DNA of 64,000 bases from positions 369,255-433,254 of the forward strand of contig JAURPI010000016.1 in NCBI GenBank assembly GCA_030835385.1, in the 5' to 3' direction. The position numbers were made by a program, and so were the translations under genes. The notes beneath the pieces are model-generated. The model was given only the letters and a program-made list of their open reading frames with translations, searched no databases and was not told the origin of the DNA. Shown piece after piece: positions 53,311-62,227 of this stretch. Within the stretch, counting starts at the first letter, position 1. Every line of letters begins with the position of its first letter. The DNA is from Alphaproteobacteria bacterium (GTDB taxonomy: Bacteria; Pseudomonadota; Alphaproteobacteria; Rhodospirillales; Rhodospirillaceae).

Positions 53311-54909
53311 ATGAACGTCGACCCCGCTGCAAAAAATGATCGACTGGTTGAAACCCTAACCGATATTCTCGGAGCTGATCGGGTCATCACAGATGAGGCC
53401 GAGCGCGCGTTTTACGCGACGGATGTATACTCCGCAGGATCGACGCCAACTGTGGCCATTCGCCCCAACGACAAGAACAAACTGGCCCAAGCTGTCGCTG
53501 CGGCAACCAAGCAAGGCTATGCGGTTGTGCCTCGCGGCGGAGGCATGTCCTACACGGGAGGGTATCGCCCCGTCCGTGAAGACACGGTCACCCTGGATAT
53601 GCGTGATTTGAACAAGATCATCGAGGTCAATGAAGAAGACCTCTACATCACCGTGCAGGCCGGGGTGACTTGGCAACAGATTTACGAAGAGCTGAAACCG
53701 CGCGGTCTTCGCTTGCCGTTCTTTGGCACCTTCTCTGGCTCGGTTGCAACAATCGGCGGCGGCTTATCTAACGGGGCGTTGTTCATGGGCACAGGTCGGC
53801 ACGGAACCTCGGCCGAAATCGTCCAGTGTATGGAAGTGGTGCTGGCCGATGGAACGTTGCTGAAGACCGGACAGCCCGGCTTCAAAAATGTCGACAAACC
53901 TTTCTATCGGACCTACGGACCAGATTTAACAGGGTTGTTTGTTCACGACGCTGGGTCGCTCGGCTTCAAAGTACAGGCGACCTTTAGAATGATACGCCCG
54001 CCTGCAATTACGGATTTCTGTTCCTTCTGTTTCCCCGATATGGAATCGACGGCAAAGGCCTTATCCGAAGTGGCGCGCACGGGCGCGGCTGAAGAAGCCT
54101 ATGTGTTCGACCCCGGTTCCACGAAAAAGAACATGGCCGCCGCCGACATTGTTGAGGACATCAAAACTCTCGGGGCTGTCGTGAAGGGGCAGTCCGGCTG
54201 GCTCAAGGGGCTGGTCGAGGGCGCCAAGTTGGTGGTCGCCGGGCGCGACTTTATGAAAGAGGGTGCGTTCTCCATGCACTGTGTGGTGTCGGGCAATTGC
54301 CGAGAGGCGACCGATAAAGATATCGAGACTATTCGCGCGGCCACGGCCAAGTTTGGCGGTGAAGAAATTCCCAATTCCATTCCCAAAGCGGTGCGGGCTG
54401 ATCCATTTAAACCGCTCAACGGTATTCTGGGGCCCGACGGTGACCGGTGGGCGGCGCTTAATGCCAAGCTTGGTCACTCAGGTGCTATCGCTCTCATGCA
54501 AGAGACCGAAGCTTTGCTCGACTCTTATCAGGAAAAGATGGACGCCTGCGGTGTATTCATGACGCGATTGATGATCGCCATTGGCCAGAATTTCTTTTCG
54601 TATGAGCCCGTATTTCACTGGTTTGACGAGTGGTACCCGGTGCACAAACGCACGCCAGAACCCAGCCATCTTAAAACTCTTAAAGAGCCGGAGAAAAATC
54701 CAGAAGCCGAAGCATTGGTTGGTGAAATGAGAGAGAAGGTGGTGGCCATCTTCACCAAGCACGGTGCGGCCTCAAACCAGATCGGCAAGACCTACCCTTA
54801 CTTCGACTCTCTATTGCCAGAGACCGCGAAAGTCATGGGCGGTATTAAAAACTTGCTCGACCCGGACGGCACGGTGAATCCCGGCGCATTGGGTTTCAAG
54901 GAACACTAA
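53311..54909 (+). CDS. FAD-linked oxidase of the VAO/4-cresol family
   Basis: 532 residues. PCMH-type FAD domain: AVAAATKQGYAVVPRGGGMS then YTGGYRPVREDTVTLDMRDL, VQAGVTWQQIYEELKPRGLR, and GGLSNGALFMGTGRHGTSAE, a position where some relatives bind FAD covalently. The C-terminal domain (FMTRLMIAIGQNFFSYEPVF and VNPGALGF at the end) matches FAD_oxidase_C proteins. It oxidises a hydroxy acid or phenol-like substrate, passing electrons to oxygen or a carrier. The right-edge gene at 63256 has the same C-terminal pattern (MNPGSLGL) and is a paralog. Confidence 0.88.
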   Translation: MNVDPAAKNDRLVETLTDILGADRVITDEAERAFYATDVYSAGSTPTVAIRPNDKNKLAQAVAAATKQGYAVVPRGGGMSYTGGYRPVREDTVTLDMRDLNKIIEVNEEDLYITVQAGVTWQQIYEELKPRGLRLPFFGTFSGSVATIGGGLSNGALFMGTGRHGTSAEIVQCMEVVLADGTLLKTGQPGFKNVDKPFYRTYGPDLTGLFVHDAGSLGFKVQATFRMIRPPAITDFCSFCFPDMESTAKALSEVARTGAAEEAYVFDPGSTKKNMAAADIVEDIKTLGAVVKGQSGWLKGLVEGAKLVVAGRDFMKEGAFSMHCVVSGNCREATDKDIETIRAATAKFGGEEIPNSIPKAVRADPFKPLNGILGPDGDRWAALNAKLGHSGAIALMQETEALLDSYQEKMDACGVFMTRLMIAIGQNFFSYEPVFHWFDEWYPVHKRTPEPSHLKTLKEPEKNPEAEALVGEMREKVVAIFTKHGAASNQIGKTYPYFDSLLPETAKVMGGIKNLLDPDGTVNPGALGFKEH

Positions 54910-54921
54910 GCTCAGGCGCGA

Positions 54922-55116
54922 CTACCGGTTTTGTAGTTTGTTGAGGGCGCGCTTCACGGCGCGTCCAGCCGCATACGCCGGGTCGTCTTCCTTGGCGATT
55001 TGCTTGGCTTCATTGACGACGCCTTGAGCGGCCTTGGCAGCCATCTCGCGTGCTCGAGGGTCCGATGTAATTTTCTGGGTCATGTAGCGTGATAGATGAC
55101 GAAATAAAGCGGCCAT
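54922..55116 (-). CDS. Small basic protein, unknown
   Basis: 64 residues from ATG 55116. Entirely helical and charged: ALFRHLSRYMTQKITSDPRA, REMAAKAAQGVVNEAKQIAK, then DDPAYAAGRAVKRALNKLQN. It has the look of short conserved proteins found in many Alphaproteobacteria, but I cannot name one. No clear ribosome-binding site. Convergent with the FAD oxidase (12 bases) and divergent from the VOC gene. Confidence 0.5.
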   Translation of the reverse strand: MAALFRHLSRYMTQKITSDPRAREMAAKAAQGVVNEAKQIAKEDDPAYAAGRAVKRALNKLQNR

Positions 55117-55182
55117 AGTCGAAGGATATACAATCCGTTTCTCGTTCGCCAGGGATGAACAAGCCATACAAAGGAGAAGATC

Positions 55183-55614
55183 ATGGATCCGCGCATTAGT
55201 CTGATCACCCTTGGTGTTGAAGATATGAAGCGCAGTCGTGCGTTCTACGAGACGCTGGGGTGGACGGCATCGCCACAAAGCAACGATGACGTCACGTTCT
55301 TCCAGGCGGGTGGATCAATCTTTGGTCTCTATGGTCGCGCTGGCCTGGCGGAAGATGCGCAAGTCAAAGATACACCCGCTAGTTTTCGGGGCGTCTCTCT
55401 ATCTTATAACGCCCGCGACCGGGCGGAGGTTGACGCCGTTCTAACGGAGGCGCTCGATGACGGAGCGCAACTCATAAAGGCGGCAGAAGAAGTCTTTTGG
55501 GGTGGATATTCTGGGTACTTTGCCGATCCTGATGGGCACCTATGGGAGGTCGCACACAACCCGTTCTGGACGATTGGCGAAGACGGAACGATTGTTCTAG
55601 ATCCATCCACATAA
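55183..55614 (+). CDS. Single-domain VOC protein
   Basis: 143 residues, ATG preceded by AAGGAGAAG. One full VOC domain of the two beta-alpha-beta-beta-beta type: ISLITLGVEDMKRSRAFYET, GGSIFGLYGRAGLAEDAQV, and FWGGYSGYFADPDGHLWEVA with the final Glu ligand. It resembles small glyoxalase-like proteins related to YycE/PhnB-type folds, cytosolic. First of three consecutive VOC genes on this strand. Confidence 0.85.
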   Translation: MDPRISLITLGVEDMKRSRAFYETLGWTASPQSNDDVTFFQAGGSIFGLYGRAGLAEDAQVKDTPASFRGVSLSYNARDRAEVDAVLTEALDDGAQLIKAAEEVFWGGYSGYFADPDGHLWEVAHNPFWTIGEDGTIVLDPST

Positions 55615-55722
55615 TTTTCTTGAAGATAAAACTTTGGAAAAAAATTCCACGCACCAGGTGTGGTCAAACCCTGCTCTTGGTCTCACACTCCGACAAACAC
55701 GCCATCTACGTCCGGGGATACC

Positions 55723-56694
55723 ATGACCGACACACACCTTAAGCGCACCACGATCTTGGTCAACGACTGTGCTCGGTCCATCGCGTTTTACCGCGATTTT
55801 GTGGGAATGACCGAATACTACAACCAAACCATGTCCGTCGGCGGTAAGATCATTCCCGCCGGGGAGCCCGGTGCGGAAGTTCACCTTGGCATCATGGAAG
55901 GCAATCGGTCGGATGTGGCCAAGCTCGGCATCCTCGAGTGGACCGGCCCTCGCCTACCCGAAAACCCCGGCTACGCCGAGCGTACCCGCCTTGGCATAGG
56001 CGATGTCGTGTTTGTCTGTGAAACGCCCGACATGGACCCGTTGATAAAACGCCTCGAGGCATCGCCCGATTGCCGTCTTCATTGCCCGCCTCATGACTGG
56101 ACGGTGCCGACTCCCGATGGCAAGGGCGAGATTGAAATGACTACACTGTCGTTTTTTGATCCCGATGGATTGTTCTTCGAGGTTAATCACAAACGTAATG
56201 CGCCGAACATTGACGCCTTCGGCATCAAACGGACAACGTTGATCGTGCGCGATATTCAGGCGTCGATTGAATTTTATACCAGCCTCATGGGCATGACCGT
56301 GTGGTACGACCAAGAAATGTCCGTCGGCGGAGAGGTGCTCCCGGCCGGTGAACCCGGTGCCCGGGTGCGGGTTGCGATCATGCAGGGCAATGACCCTGAG
56401 GTCGGCATGCTCGGGTTGATGCAATTCCTTGATCCGGCAGTAGCTGATCCGGGAGCGTATCCGCGTTCCATTGGTATCGGCACTGCGATGTTTGTCGCTA
56501 GCGCGGAGAATGTGAATGACATCAACCGCCGCATGATTGAGGCAGGTGACACCTACGCCCATACCATTCATTGTCCGCCCGACCACGATGAAGTGCCGGG
56601 CGCGGACGGCAAAACCATCGAGCTGACGACCATGTCCTTCTTTGATCCCGATGGTTATTTTTACGAACTCAACACCCGCAAAGAAGTGGGTTAG
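55723..56694 (+). CDS. VOC protein with two duplicated domains
   Basis: 323 residues from the ATG at 55723. The two halves are obvious repeats: MTEYYNQTMSVGGKIIPAGE in the first matches MTVWYDQEMSVGGEVLPAGE in the second, and both end with SFFDPDG followed by an F/Y-F/Y-E strand. LKRTTILVNDCARSIAFYRD and IKRTTLIVRDIQASIEFYTS begin the halves. A Glu sits in the usual metal-ligand position at the end of each half; the first-strand His is replaced by Thr. Cytosolic. Its sister gene lies 20 bases downstream. Confidence 0.85.
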   Translation: MTDTHLKRTTILVNDCARSIAFYRDFVGMTEYYNQTMSVGGKIIPAGEPGAEVHLGIMEGNRSDVAKLGILEWTGPRLPENPGYAERTRLGIGDVVFVCETPDMDPLIKRLEASPDCRLHCPPHDWTVPTPDGKGEIEMTTLSFFDPDGLFFEVNHKRNAPNIDAFGIKRTTLIVRDIQASIEFYTSLMGMTVWYDQEMSVGGEVLPAGEPGARVRVAIMQGNDPEVGMLGLMQFLDPAVADPGAYPRSIGIGTAMFVASAENVNDINRRMIEAGDTYAHTIHCPPDHDEVPGADGKTIELTTMSFFDPDGYFYELNTRKEVG

Positions 56695-56714
56695 GACTAA
56701 ACAGGACGCATGCC

Positions 56715-57680
56715 ATGACCGAGTCGCTCTCCGATATTATCTTGAAACGCACCACGCTCATCGTCCGCGATGCCGAGCGCATGAAAGAGTTCTACGAACA
56801 GGTCCTCGGCTGGACAGTCTCTTATAGCTCCGAAATGGAACTCACGGGCGGCATTCTGCCCTGCGGCAAGCCGGGCGATCGCGTAAAGCTGTACATGATG
56901 CAGGGTGCCGATCCGGAGATCGCGAAGATAGGTCTGTTGGAATGGCTGGACCCGAAGCTGCCTGATCCCGGCCCACCACCCCATCGGCTTGGCATTGGGA
57001 ATGTAGTGCTGGTCGCCGATGTGCCCGACATGACGGCGCTTATGGAAAAGGTTGAAGCCTTCCCCGGCGCCAAAATTCATTTCGCGCTTGAAGATGGGAC
57101 GTTCCCTGATCCTCGTGGTGAAGGCACGATCGAATTTTCCAATGCGGCCATGTTTGATCCCGAGGGTTTTTTCTACGAGCTCTACTATCGTTACAACCGG
57201 CCCAATCCGGAGCAGTTTCTCATTCGGCGCACCACCTGCATCGTCCGAGATCTCGACCGTACTCTTGATTTCTTCACCAACACGCTGGGCTTGGAAAAGA
57301 TTCAGGACTCGACCATGAATCTCGAAGGCATGCTTGCGGCGGGCAAGGCCGGAGACACGGTGCGCTTCGCCGTCTGCAAAGCCGAGCACGACTATTACGG
57401 CATGGCGGCTGGCTTGCAGTTCCTCAAAGACCCGCTGGATGACCCCGGTGAGGCGACATGGCAAACAGGCATAGGCTCCGCCGTGTTTGTGGCCGGCACA
57501 CAAGATGCATCCGGCTTGTTCGACAAGGTCAAAGCGTCGGGAGTTAAAGTCACCCGCGACCTGTTTAGTCGCGCCGTACCCAAAACCGGTGGGCAGGGCG
57601 AAACCAAAATGCACTCCATGGGCTTTCAAGACCCCGATGGCTTTGTCTGGGAAGTGAACCAGCGCGAAGACGGGAAGTAG
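56715..57680 (+). CDS. VOC protein with two duplicated domains, paralog
   Basis: 321 residues. Same plan as the previous gene: LKRTTLIVRDAERMKEFYEQ starts domain one and IRRTTCIVRDLDRTLDFFTN domain two. FDPEGFFYELYYRYNR closes the first and FQDPDGFVWEVNQRED the second. MTGG-type glycine loops (ELTGGILPCGKPGDRVKLYM) are shared. Probably arose by duplication of the neighbour. Followed by a broken GST gene. Confidence 0.85.
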   Translation: MTESLSDIILKRTTLIVRDAERMKEFYEQVLGWTVSYSSEMELTGGILPCGKPGDRVKLYMMQGADPEIAKIGLLEWLDPKLPDPGPPPHRLGIGNVVLVADVPDMTALMEKVEAFPGAKIHFALEDGTFPDPRGEGTIEFSNAAMFDPEGFFYELYYRYNRPNPEQFLIRRTTCIVRDLDRTLDFFTNTLGLEKIQDSTMNLEGMLAAGKAGDTVRFAVCKAEHDYYGMAAGLQFLKDPLDDPGEATWQTGIGSAVFVAGTQDASGLFDKVKASGVKVTRDLFSRAVPKTGGQGETKMHSMGFQDPDGFVWEVNQREDGK

Positions 57681-57691
57681 GTCGTTCACTC

Positions 57692-58054
57692 ATGATCAAA
57701 CTTTACGGCTCAGCCTTGTCAGGCAACTGCCACAAGGTGCGCATGATGCTCGCCAACGAAGAAATTGCCGCCTTGGCCTGGGCGCGGGTCACAGTGCTGA
57801 TGCAGCAACCGCGGGATCGCCTAGGGTAGTTGCAGAAAAAGGGCAAAGCCGGTCTCGCTGTGCTCGAAGATGCCCTCAGGGAGCCGGACTGGGTCGCCGG
57901 GACCGCCCATCCCACAATCGGAGATATCGCGTGTTTTCCCTATGCCGGAATGGCGGAGCAGGGGGAGGTGGACCTAAGCGTGTATCCCAACGTGCAGGCG
58001 TGGATTGAACGAATCAAAGCGTTGCCTCAGTACACGGCCATGCCCGGGCTTTAG
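57692..58054 (+). pseudogene. Glutathione S-transferase remnant
   Basis: The frame begins MIKLYGSALSGNCHKVRMML, the standard N terminus of a bacterial GST. After about 25 codons the middle of the protein is missing: there is no cis-Pro loop and no first helices. A TAG lies at 57827-57829. The frame then resumes with GST C-terminal sequence (ALREPDWVAGTAHPTIGDIA, then YPNVQAWIERIKALPQY) and stops at 58054. An intact protein would be about 205 residues; only about 120 codons remain. So there is an internal deletion plus a nonsense codon. Confidence 0.8.
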
Positions 58055-58164
58055 CCGTGTAAACATCGCCAGTTGAACAGAGGGTCTGCGCCCGTTCGAA
58101 TCTACGCAGTCCCGCTTCAAAATATCTTATACTCGACCAAAGCAATTCACAGGGGACTACTGTC

Positions 58165-59916
58165 ATGCGCTACACGGCTGCCTGCCTGACCGATGGACCG
58201 ACGCCGACCGGCGAAGACTGGGGTGAGCGGATTAACGGACTGTCAGGCGACTACGCCGATTTGCAGCTGGTCGTCCTGCCGCAAGTGCCCGAGACCACAG
58301 ACATTGGTGTAGAGGGGCTCTCTGATGTTGCGCGGGACTATAACGTCCATCTGGCCGGCGCCATCGGATCGACGGCCTTTCTAATTTCACCGGCCGGCAA
58401 AAACCTTCTCGCTGATGCGGCTGAGTCCTATCCTGTGGTCCGGTCCGATATTGGTGATCTGGCCGTCGTAGTTGGTGATGATGTGCGTGTTCATGAAGTG
58501 GTGCGCGGTCATACGCTCGGCGGTGCTGAGATCATCCTCAACCCGGCGCGCGAACGACCCGACGCGTTGTCAGGCGCCCGCGAATTAGCCAGGTCTGGCC
58601 GCGCCTATGAAAACTTGGCGGCACTGTTAACAGCGTCTGCCGGTGGCACGTCAGGTGTCTGGGATTCCCACGGCGAGAAACTTGTCTCCGGCGGTGCTGA
58701 GACTGACGCCATTGCAACCAAGATTGATTTGGAAACACTACGCACTTCGCGCACCGCGCCGATGCTTAATTTTCCAGCGCAATTGCGCACCAAACTTTAC
58801 GCGGTGGAATATGACCGTGCGGCCGCTCGCGCCAAGGATTGGGCAACAGAGCCTGCCAAACCTATAGCGCCTTATCAGGTGCTCATCGCGCAAGCCCATA
58901 TCACCACCGTGCCCAGTGTTGAGCAGGCCGATGAAGTTATTTCGGCCAACCTTGATCGTAGCCTTGGTCTCGCCGGTAAATTCGCTATGCAGCCCGGCAT
59001 CAAACTGGTGGTCTTTCCCGAATATTGGATGACCGGCGCTGCGTTCGGGAAATCGGTAGATGATTTCTGGCCCAACGTCGGCATTCGCATGGACGGTCCG
59101 CACTTTGCCCGTTTGCAAGAGTTCGCGTCCAAAGTTGGGTCTTATGTCGGCGGTGCAATTTTTGAATACGATCCGGACTGGCCGCGGCGTTGGTTCAACA
59201 CCGCTTTCATTATTAATCCATCGGGCGATGTCATACTTAAATATCGCAAGCTGCAGTGCGGCGATATTAATGGCCTGCTCAACAACACCACGCCGGGCAA
59301 TGTCTATTCGGAATATGTGCAGCGCTACGGCGAAGACGGCATCTTCCCGGTGGTCGATACGGACATCGGACGTCTGGGAGCGTGCATTTGTTACGACACC
59401 AACTTTCCGGAACTGTGGCGCTCTCTCACTTTGCGCGGCGCTGAGCTGATTGTGTATCCGACTGGCGAACCTCATAACGGCCACCGAACAGCATGGGATG
59501 TGGCTAAGCGTGCCCATGCTACGGAGAATCAAATTTACATCGCCAGTGCCAATGCAGGGTGCGAGGCCGTGGCCCCCGATGCGCCGACCACGTTTTTCCA
59601 TCGTGGGTATTCAAAGTTGATTGGCCCTGATGGTCGCGCCGTCGCCGTGGCCGATACGGGTGGCGAAGTGCCGTTGGTAGCTAAGGTGGACATTGAAGCG
59701 TTGCGACGTGCCCGTCGCGACGCGAACCTATCTATTATTGATAAGATCGACTTTGACACAGCGGCGGCAATGTATCGCAATCACGATGGCTTTCCCATGG
59801 ATTGGGCGTTGGAAAAACCAACTGAGACCGCCGACGAAGGTATCAAAATTGTTCTTGAAACCATGGCCCGTTATCGCGAAACGGGAGTTTATCGTGCGCC
59901 GTCACAAGCGGCCTAG
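58165..59916 (+). CDS. Tandem nitrilase-fold hydrolase with degenerate first domain
   Basis: 583 residues, twice a usual carbon-nitrogen hydrolase. Residues about 245-570 are an active-looking domain: Glu in VVFPEYWMTG (about 287), Lys in KYRKLQCGD (about 361) and Cys in CICYDTNFPE (about 408), followed by TGEPHNGHRTAWDVAKRAHA. Residues 1-230 repeat the fold (QLVVLPQVPETTDIG, AFLISPAGKNLLADA, TLGGAEIILNPA) but the nucleophile region reads VVVGDDVRVHEV with no Cys, so it cannot be a catalytic nitrilase unit. The first half may have a structural or regulatory role. It cleaves a nitrile or amide bond in the cytoplasm. Confidence 0.85.
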   Translation: MRYTAACLTDGPTPTGEDWGERINGLSGDYADLQLVVLPQVPETTDIGVEGLSDVARDYNVHLAGAIGSTAFLISPAGKNLLADAAESYPVVRSDIGDLAVVVGDDVRVHEVVRGHTLGGAEIILNPARERPDALSGARELARSGRAYENLAALLTASAGGTSGVWDSHGEKLVSGGAETDAIATKIDLETLRTSRTAPMLNFPAQLRTKLYAVEYDRAAARAKDWATEPAKPIAPYQVLIAQAHITTVPSVEQADEVISANLDRSLGLAGKFAMQPGIKLVVFPEYWMTGAAFGKSVDDFWPNVGIRMDGPHFARLQEFASKVGSYVGGAIFEYDPDWPRRWFNTAFIINPSGDVILKYRKLQCGDINGLLNNTTPGNVYSEYVQRYGEDGIFPVVDTDIGRLGACICYDTNFPELWRSLTLRGAELIVYPTGEPHNGHRTAWDVAKRAHATENQIYIASANAGCEAVAPDAPTTFFHRGYSKLIGPDGRAVAVADTGGEVPLVAKVDIEALRRARRDANLSIIDKIDFDTAAAMYRNHDGFPMDWALEKPTETADEGIKIVLETMARYRETGVYRAPSQAA

Positions 59917-59939
59917 CGTTCAATAAAAGGAAACACCTC

Positions 59940-60935
59940 ATGACAGAACCTCTACTCGAACGCCGCGAAGTCCTTGCCTCTATTGGTGTGGCGGGCGCCA
60001 CTGCGGCGGCAGCTACTTTGGGTGGGGCGATGCCAGCCCAAGCTTCGGTGCGCAAGATTGAAGGCGCCGGTCTTAAAGGTCCGTATATCGATCTAACTGA
60101 TAAGACCGGAAACATGATTGCTGCCGCGCGTATGCACGGGAACATTGATCCGAGCAAGTCTCGCTTCGGTTGGTACGATGGAATCGTTATGGGTGTTGCG
60201 CCGGGCGGGCCGCTTAAAAACATTTGTGGCTTTCGCGGCTTCGGGGCTACCAAGTTGGTGCCTCTTGCTGACCGCCCAGGCTGGCAGAAACTACATCGCG
60301 AGGTTGGCTACTACTACGATTTAGCGACCGGCGAGATCGTGGAAGAAATGGTGAACCCGTACACCGAAGAGAAGGTGCGGGTGGTTCATGTGGCCAATGA
60401 TCCGTTCAACACGATCTATGAAGAGTTTTACCCCTTACCGCCCAACTACGGCGGGCTGAACGACGACAATGTCGAACGCAAGCCCTACATAAAATCATGG
60501 CGTGTCGAAGGTGATCGACTCATGCTCGAAGAGCACATTCACCTTTATTACAAGAATGCCCTCGATCCTAAGAAGTGGATCCGTGAAAGTTCGGGCCCGA
60601 TGAATCGGGTGTCTGAAATGTTCCTGCATGTTATTTCGTTGGACGACATGCAGAATGAAGAGCTGACGGCTGTGCGGGACTACGGATCGTGGAACCGGGT
60701 GACGCCGTGGCTGCCGTGGATGCTCATGGGTCAGGCGCCAGGTCATTGCTTGTACAACTGTCTCACAGCAGGTGGCGTTGAAACCGTTGAAGAGCTGCCC
60801 GCTAATATTGTCGAGTACACCGCAAAGAATTTCCCCAAATATCTGGAGCCACCGGCAACGCTTGAAGAGCCAAGTCTGTCCAGCCTGGAAATGTATGCGA
60901 TTGAACAGGAGCCGGTGCAGCCCGGCGGCAGCTAA
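59940..60935 (+). CDS. Tat-exported DUF1838 family protein
   Basis: 331 residues, ATG preceded by AAAGGAAA. The leader ERREVLASIGVAGATAAAAT is a twin-Arg signal, ending near MPAQA. The mature part has blocks of DUF1838 proteins: ICGFRGFGATKLVPL, REVGYYYDLATGEIVEEMVN and PYTEEKVRVVHVANDP. DUF1838 proteins lack an assigned reaction. It follows the tandem nitrilase by 23 bases, so the two may act on the same compound on either side of the membrane (inference). Convergent with the MFS gene. Confidence 0.75.
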   Translation: MTEPLLERREVLASIGVAGATAAAATLGGAMPAQASVRKIEGAGLKGPYIDLTDKTGNMIAAARMHGNIDPSKSRFGWYDGIVMGVAPGGPLKNICGFRGFGATKLVPLADRPGWQKLHREVGYYYDLATGEIVEEMVNPYTEEKVRVVHVANDPFNTIYEEFYPLPPNYGGLNDDNVERKPYIKSWRVEGDRLMLEEHIHLYYKNALDPKKWIRESSGPMNRVSEMFLHVISLDDMQNEELTAVRDYGSWNRVTPWLPWMLMGQAPGHCLYNCLTAGGVETVEELPANIVEYTAKNFPKYLEPPATLEEPSLSSLEMYAIEQEPVQPGGS

Positions 60936-60941
60936 TAGGGC

Positions 60942-62183
60942 TTATGTCTGTTCGAGAAGGTTTGCGTAGCGGCTGCGTTTGGGCAGCATCGCTACCGCGG
61001 CCAGTGCGGTAAACATACCCGCGACGATGAGGGGCGGACCAAAGCCGTAAAGCTCTGCCAAGGCGCCTAGGACTAACGCGCCTAACGCTTGGCCACCACC
61101 GATCACGGTATACCAAACACTGAGGGCGCGGCCGCGGTAAGATTCATCCACTGCCGTTTGCACCAAGGTCTGAGACGTGGTGCCTAGGGCGACTCCAAAC
61201 AGGCCCAATACACCGATCATGATGTAGGCGATGAGTTCGGTGTGGGTGGCGGCAAATCCGGCGGTGGCCAATCCGCAAAACACGGTGGCGATGAGGGTCA
61301 TTTTAGTCAGCCCACGCGGTCCGGACCGCTGCGCCATATAGACCCCAGTGAAGACCGCGGCGATGCCCATGGTGGCGGTGAAGGTCGCGAGCATTTCCGG
61401 TCCACCACCGTAGTAGGTGTCAATAATTCCTGGCAGCAAGTGTTGCAACGGAAGCGCGAACATACAGGCGATACCCCACAGCAGGAGAAGTGGGCCAAGA
61501 GCCTTGTGTCGTGCCATGTAGCGCCAGCCTTCGATCAGGTCGGCGAAAATGCTCGTGCTTTCTTTTTCTTGCTTGTCCATCTTGGGAATTCTCAGTGCAA
61601 GCAGAGCGAAGATCACAGCCAAATAACTTACGGCGTTGAGGCCAAATGCCGGCGCGATCCCTAAGGTTGAAATCACCACACCCGCTATGGCCGGTCCAGC
61701 AATGCGGGTGACATTAAAAGAGACGGCGGTAATCGCGATTGCCGACGTGTAATCTTTTTTGTCTAATAATGACGGGATAAGCGTGAGGCGCGCCGTCTGT
61801 ACCAGTGGATAGACGATACCGCCGATGGTCGCGAGGCCGAAAATCAATTCTGGAGTGGCGAGGCCAAGGGCGGTGATCGTACACAACGCGACGGCCTGGA
61901 GGCAGGCGAGAATTTGCCCGATGACAGCGAGTATTCGGCGGTCGAACCGATCAGCAAGAGCCCCCGTGATGGGGGTGACAATGAGCGTCGGCAAGAACTC
62001 TGCCACGGCCACCGCCCCGAGCCACGTTCCTGACTCTGTCAGCTGCCAGACCAGCCAGCCTTGGGCCAGACGTTGAATCCACGTGCCAACCAAGGAGACG
62101 AAATTGCCCGCGGTGTACAGAGCAAAATTCCGATTGGATAGCACGCGCCGCGTGGCGGAAAAATCTGGCAACAGTGAAGTCAT
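60942..62183 (-). CDS. MFS exporter (EntS-like)
   Basis: 413 residues with about twelve hydrophobic segments. NFALYTAGNFVSLVGTWIQR and LAQGWLVWQLTESGTWLGAV at the N terminus and GALADRFDRRILAVIGQ (the MFS loop 2-3 signature) match the EntS/MFS_3 branch of drug and siderophore exporters. FIG-type loops (LYNAGEIL pattern) are absent. Substrate unknown. It may export an intermediate of the nearby pathway. On the minus strand after the TRAP receptor, separated by 44 bases containing a short GGACG-type hairpin (62197-62214). Confidence 0.85.
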   Translation of the reverse strand: MTSLLPDFSATRRVLSNRNFALYTAGNFVSLVGTWIQRLAQGWLVWQLTESGTWLGAVAVAEFLPTLIVTPITGALADRFDRRILAVIGQILACLQAVALCTITALGLATPELIFGLATIGGIVYPLVQTARLTLIPSLLDKKDYTSAIAITAVSFNVTRIAGPAIAGVVISTLGIAPAFGLNAVSYLAVIFALLALRIPKMDKQEKESTSIFADLIEGWRYMARHKALGPLLLLWGIACMFALPLQHLLPGIIDTYYGGGPEMLATFTATMGIAAVFTGVYMAQRSGPRGLTKMTLIATVFCGLATAGFAATHTELIAYIMIGVLGLFGVALGTTSQTLVQTAVDESYRGRALSVWYTVIGGGQALGALVLGALAELYGFGPPLIVAGMFTALAAVAMLPKRSRYANLLEQT

Positions 62184-62227
62184 CCTGTCTTATGGCACGG
62201 ACGTGTTAACGCGTCCCTTCTGGAGGC

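Noticed and set aside
54099..54477. Two overlapping antisense frames in the FAD oxidase gene
   Set aside because: No start signals and no similarity; the oxidase is intact on the plus strand.
56697..57689. Long antisense reading frame of about 330 codons opposite a VOC gene
   Set aside because: It mirrors the coding strand's codon bias, has no ribosome-binding site or recognisable domain, and the plus-strand VOC protein is clear.
58738..59601. Antisense frame of about 287 codons inside the tandem nitrilase gene
   Set aside because: No domain pattern; the nitrilase motifs on the plus strand span the same bases.
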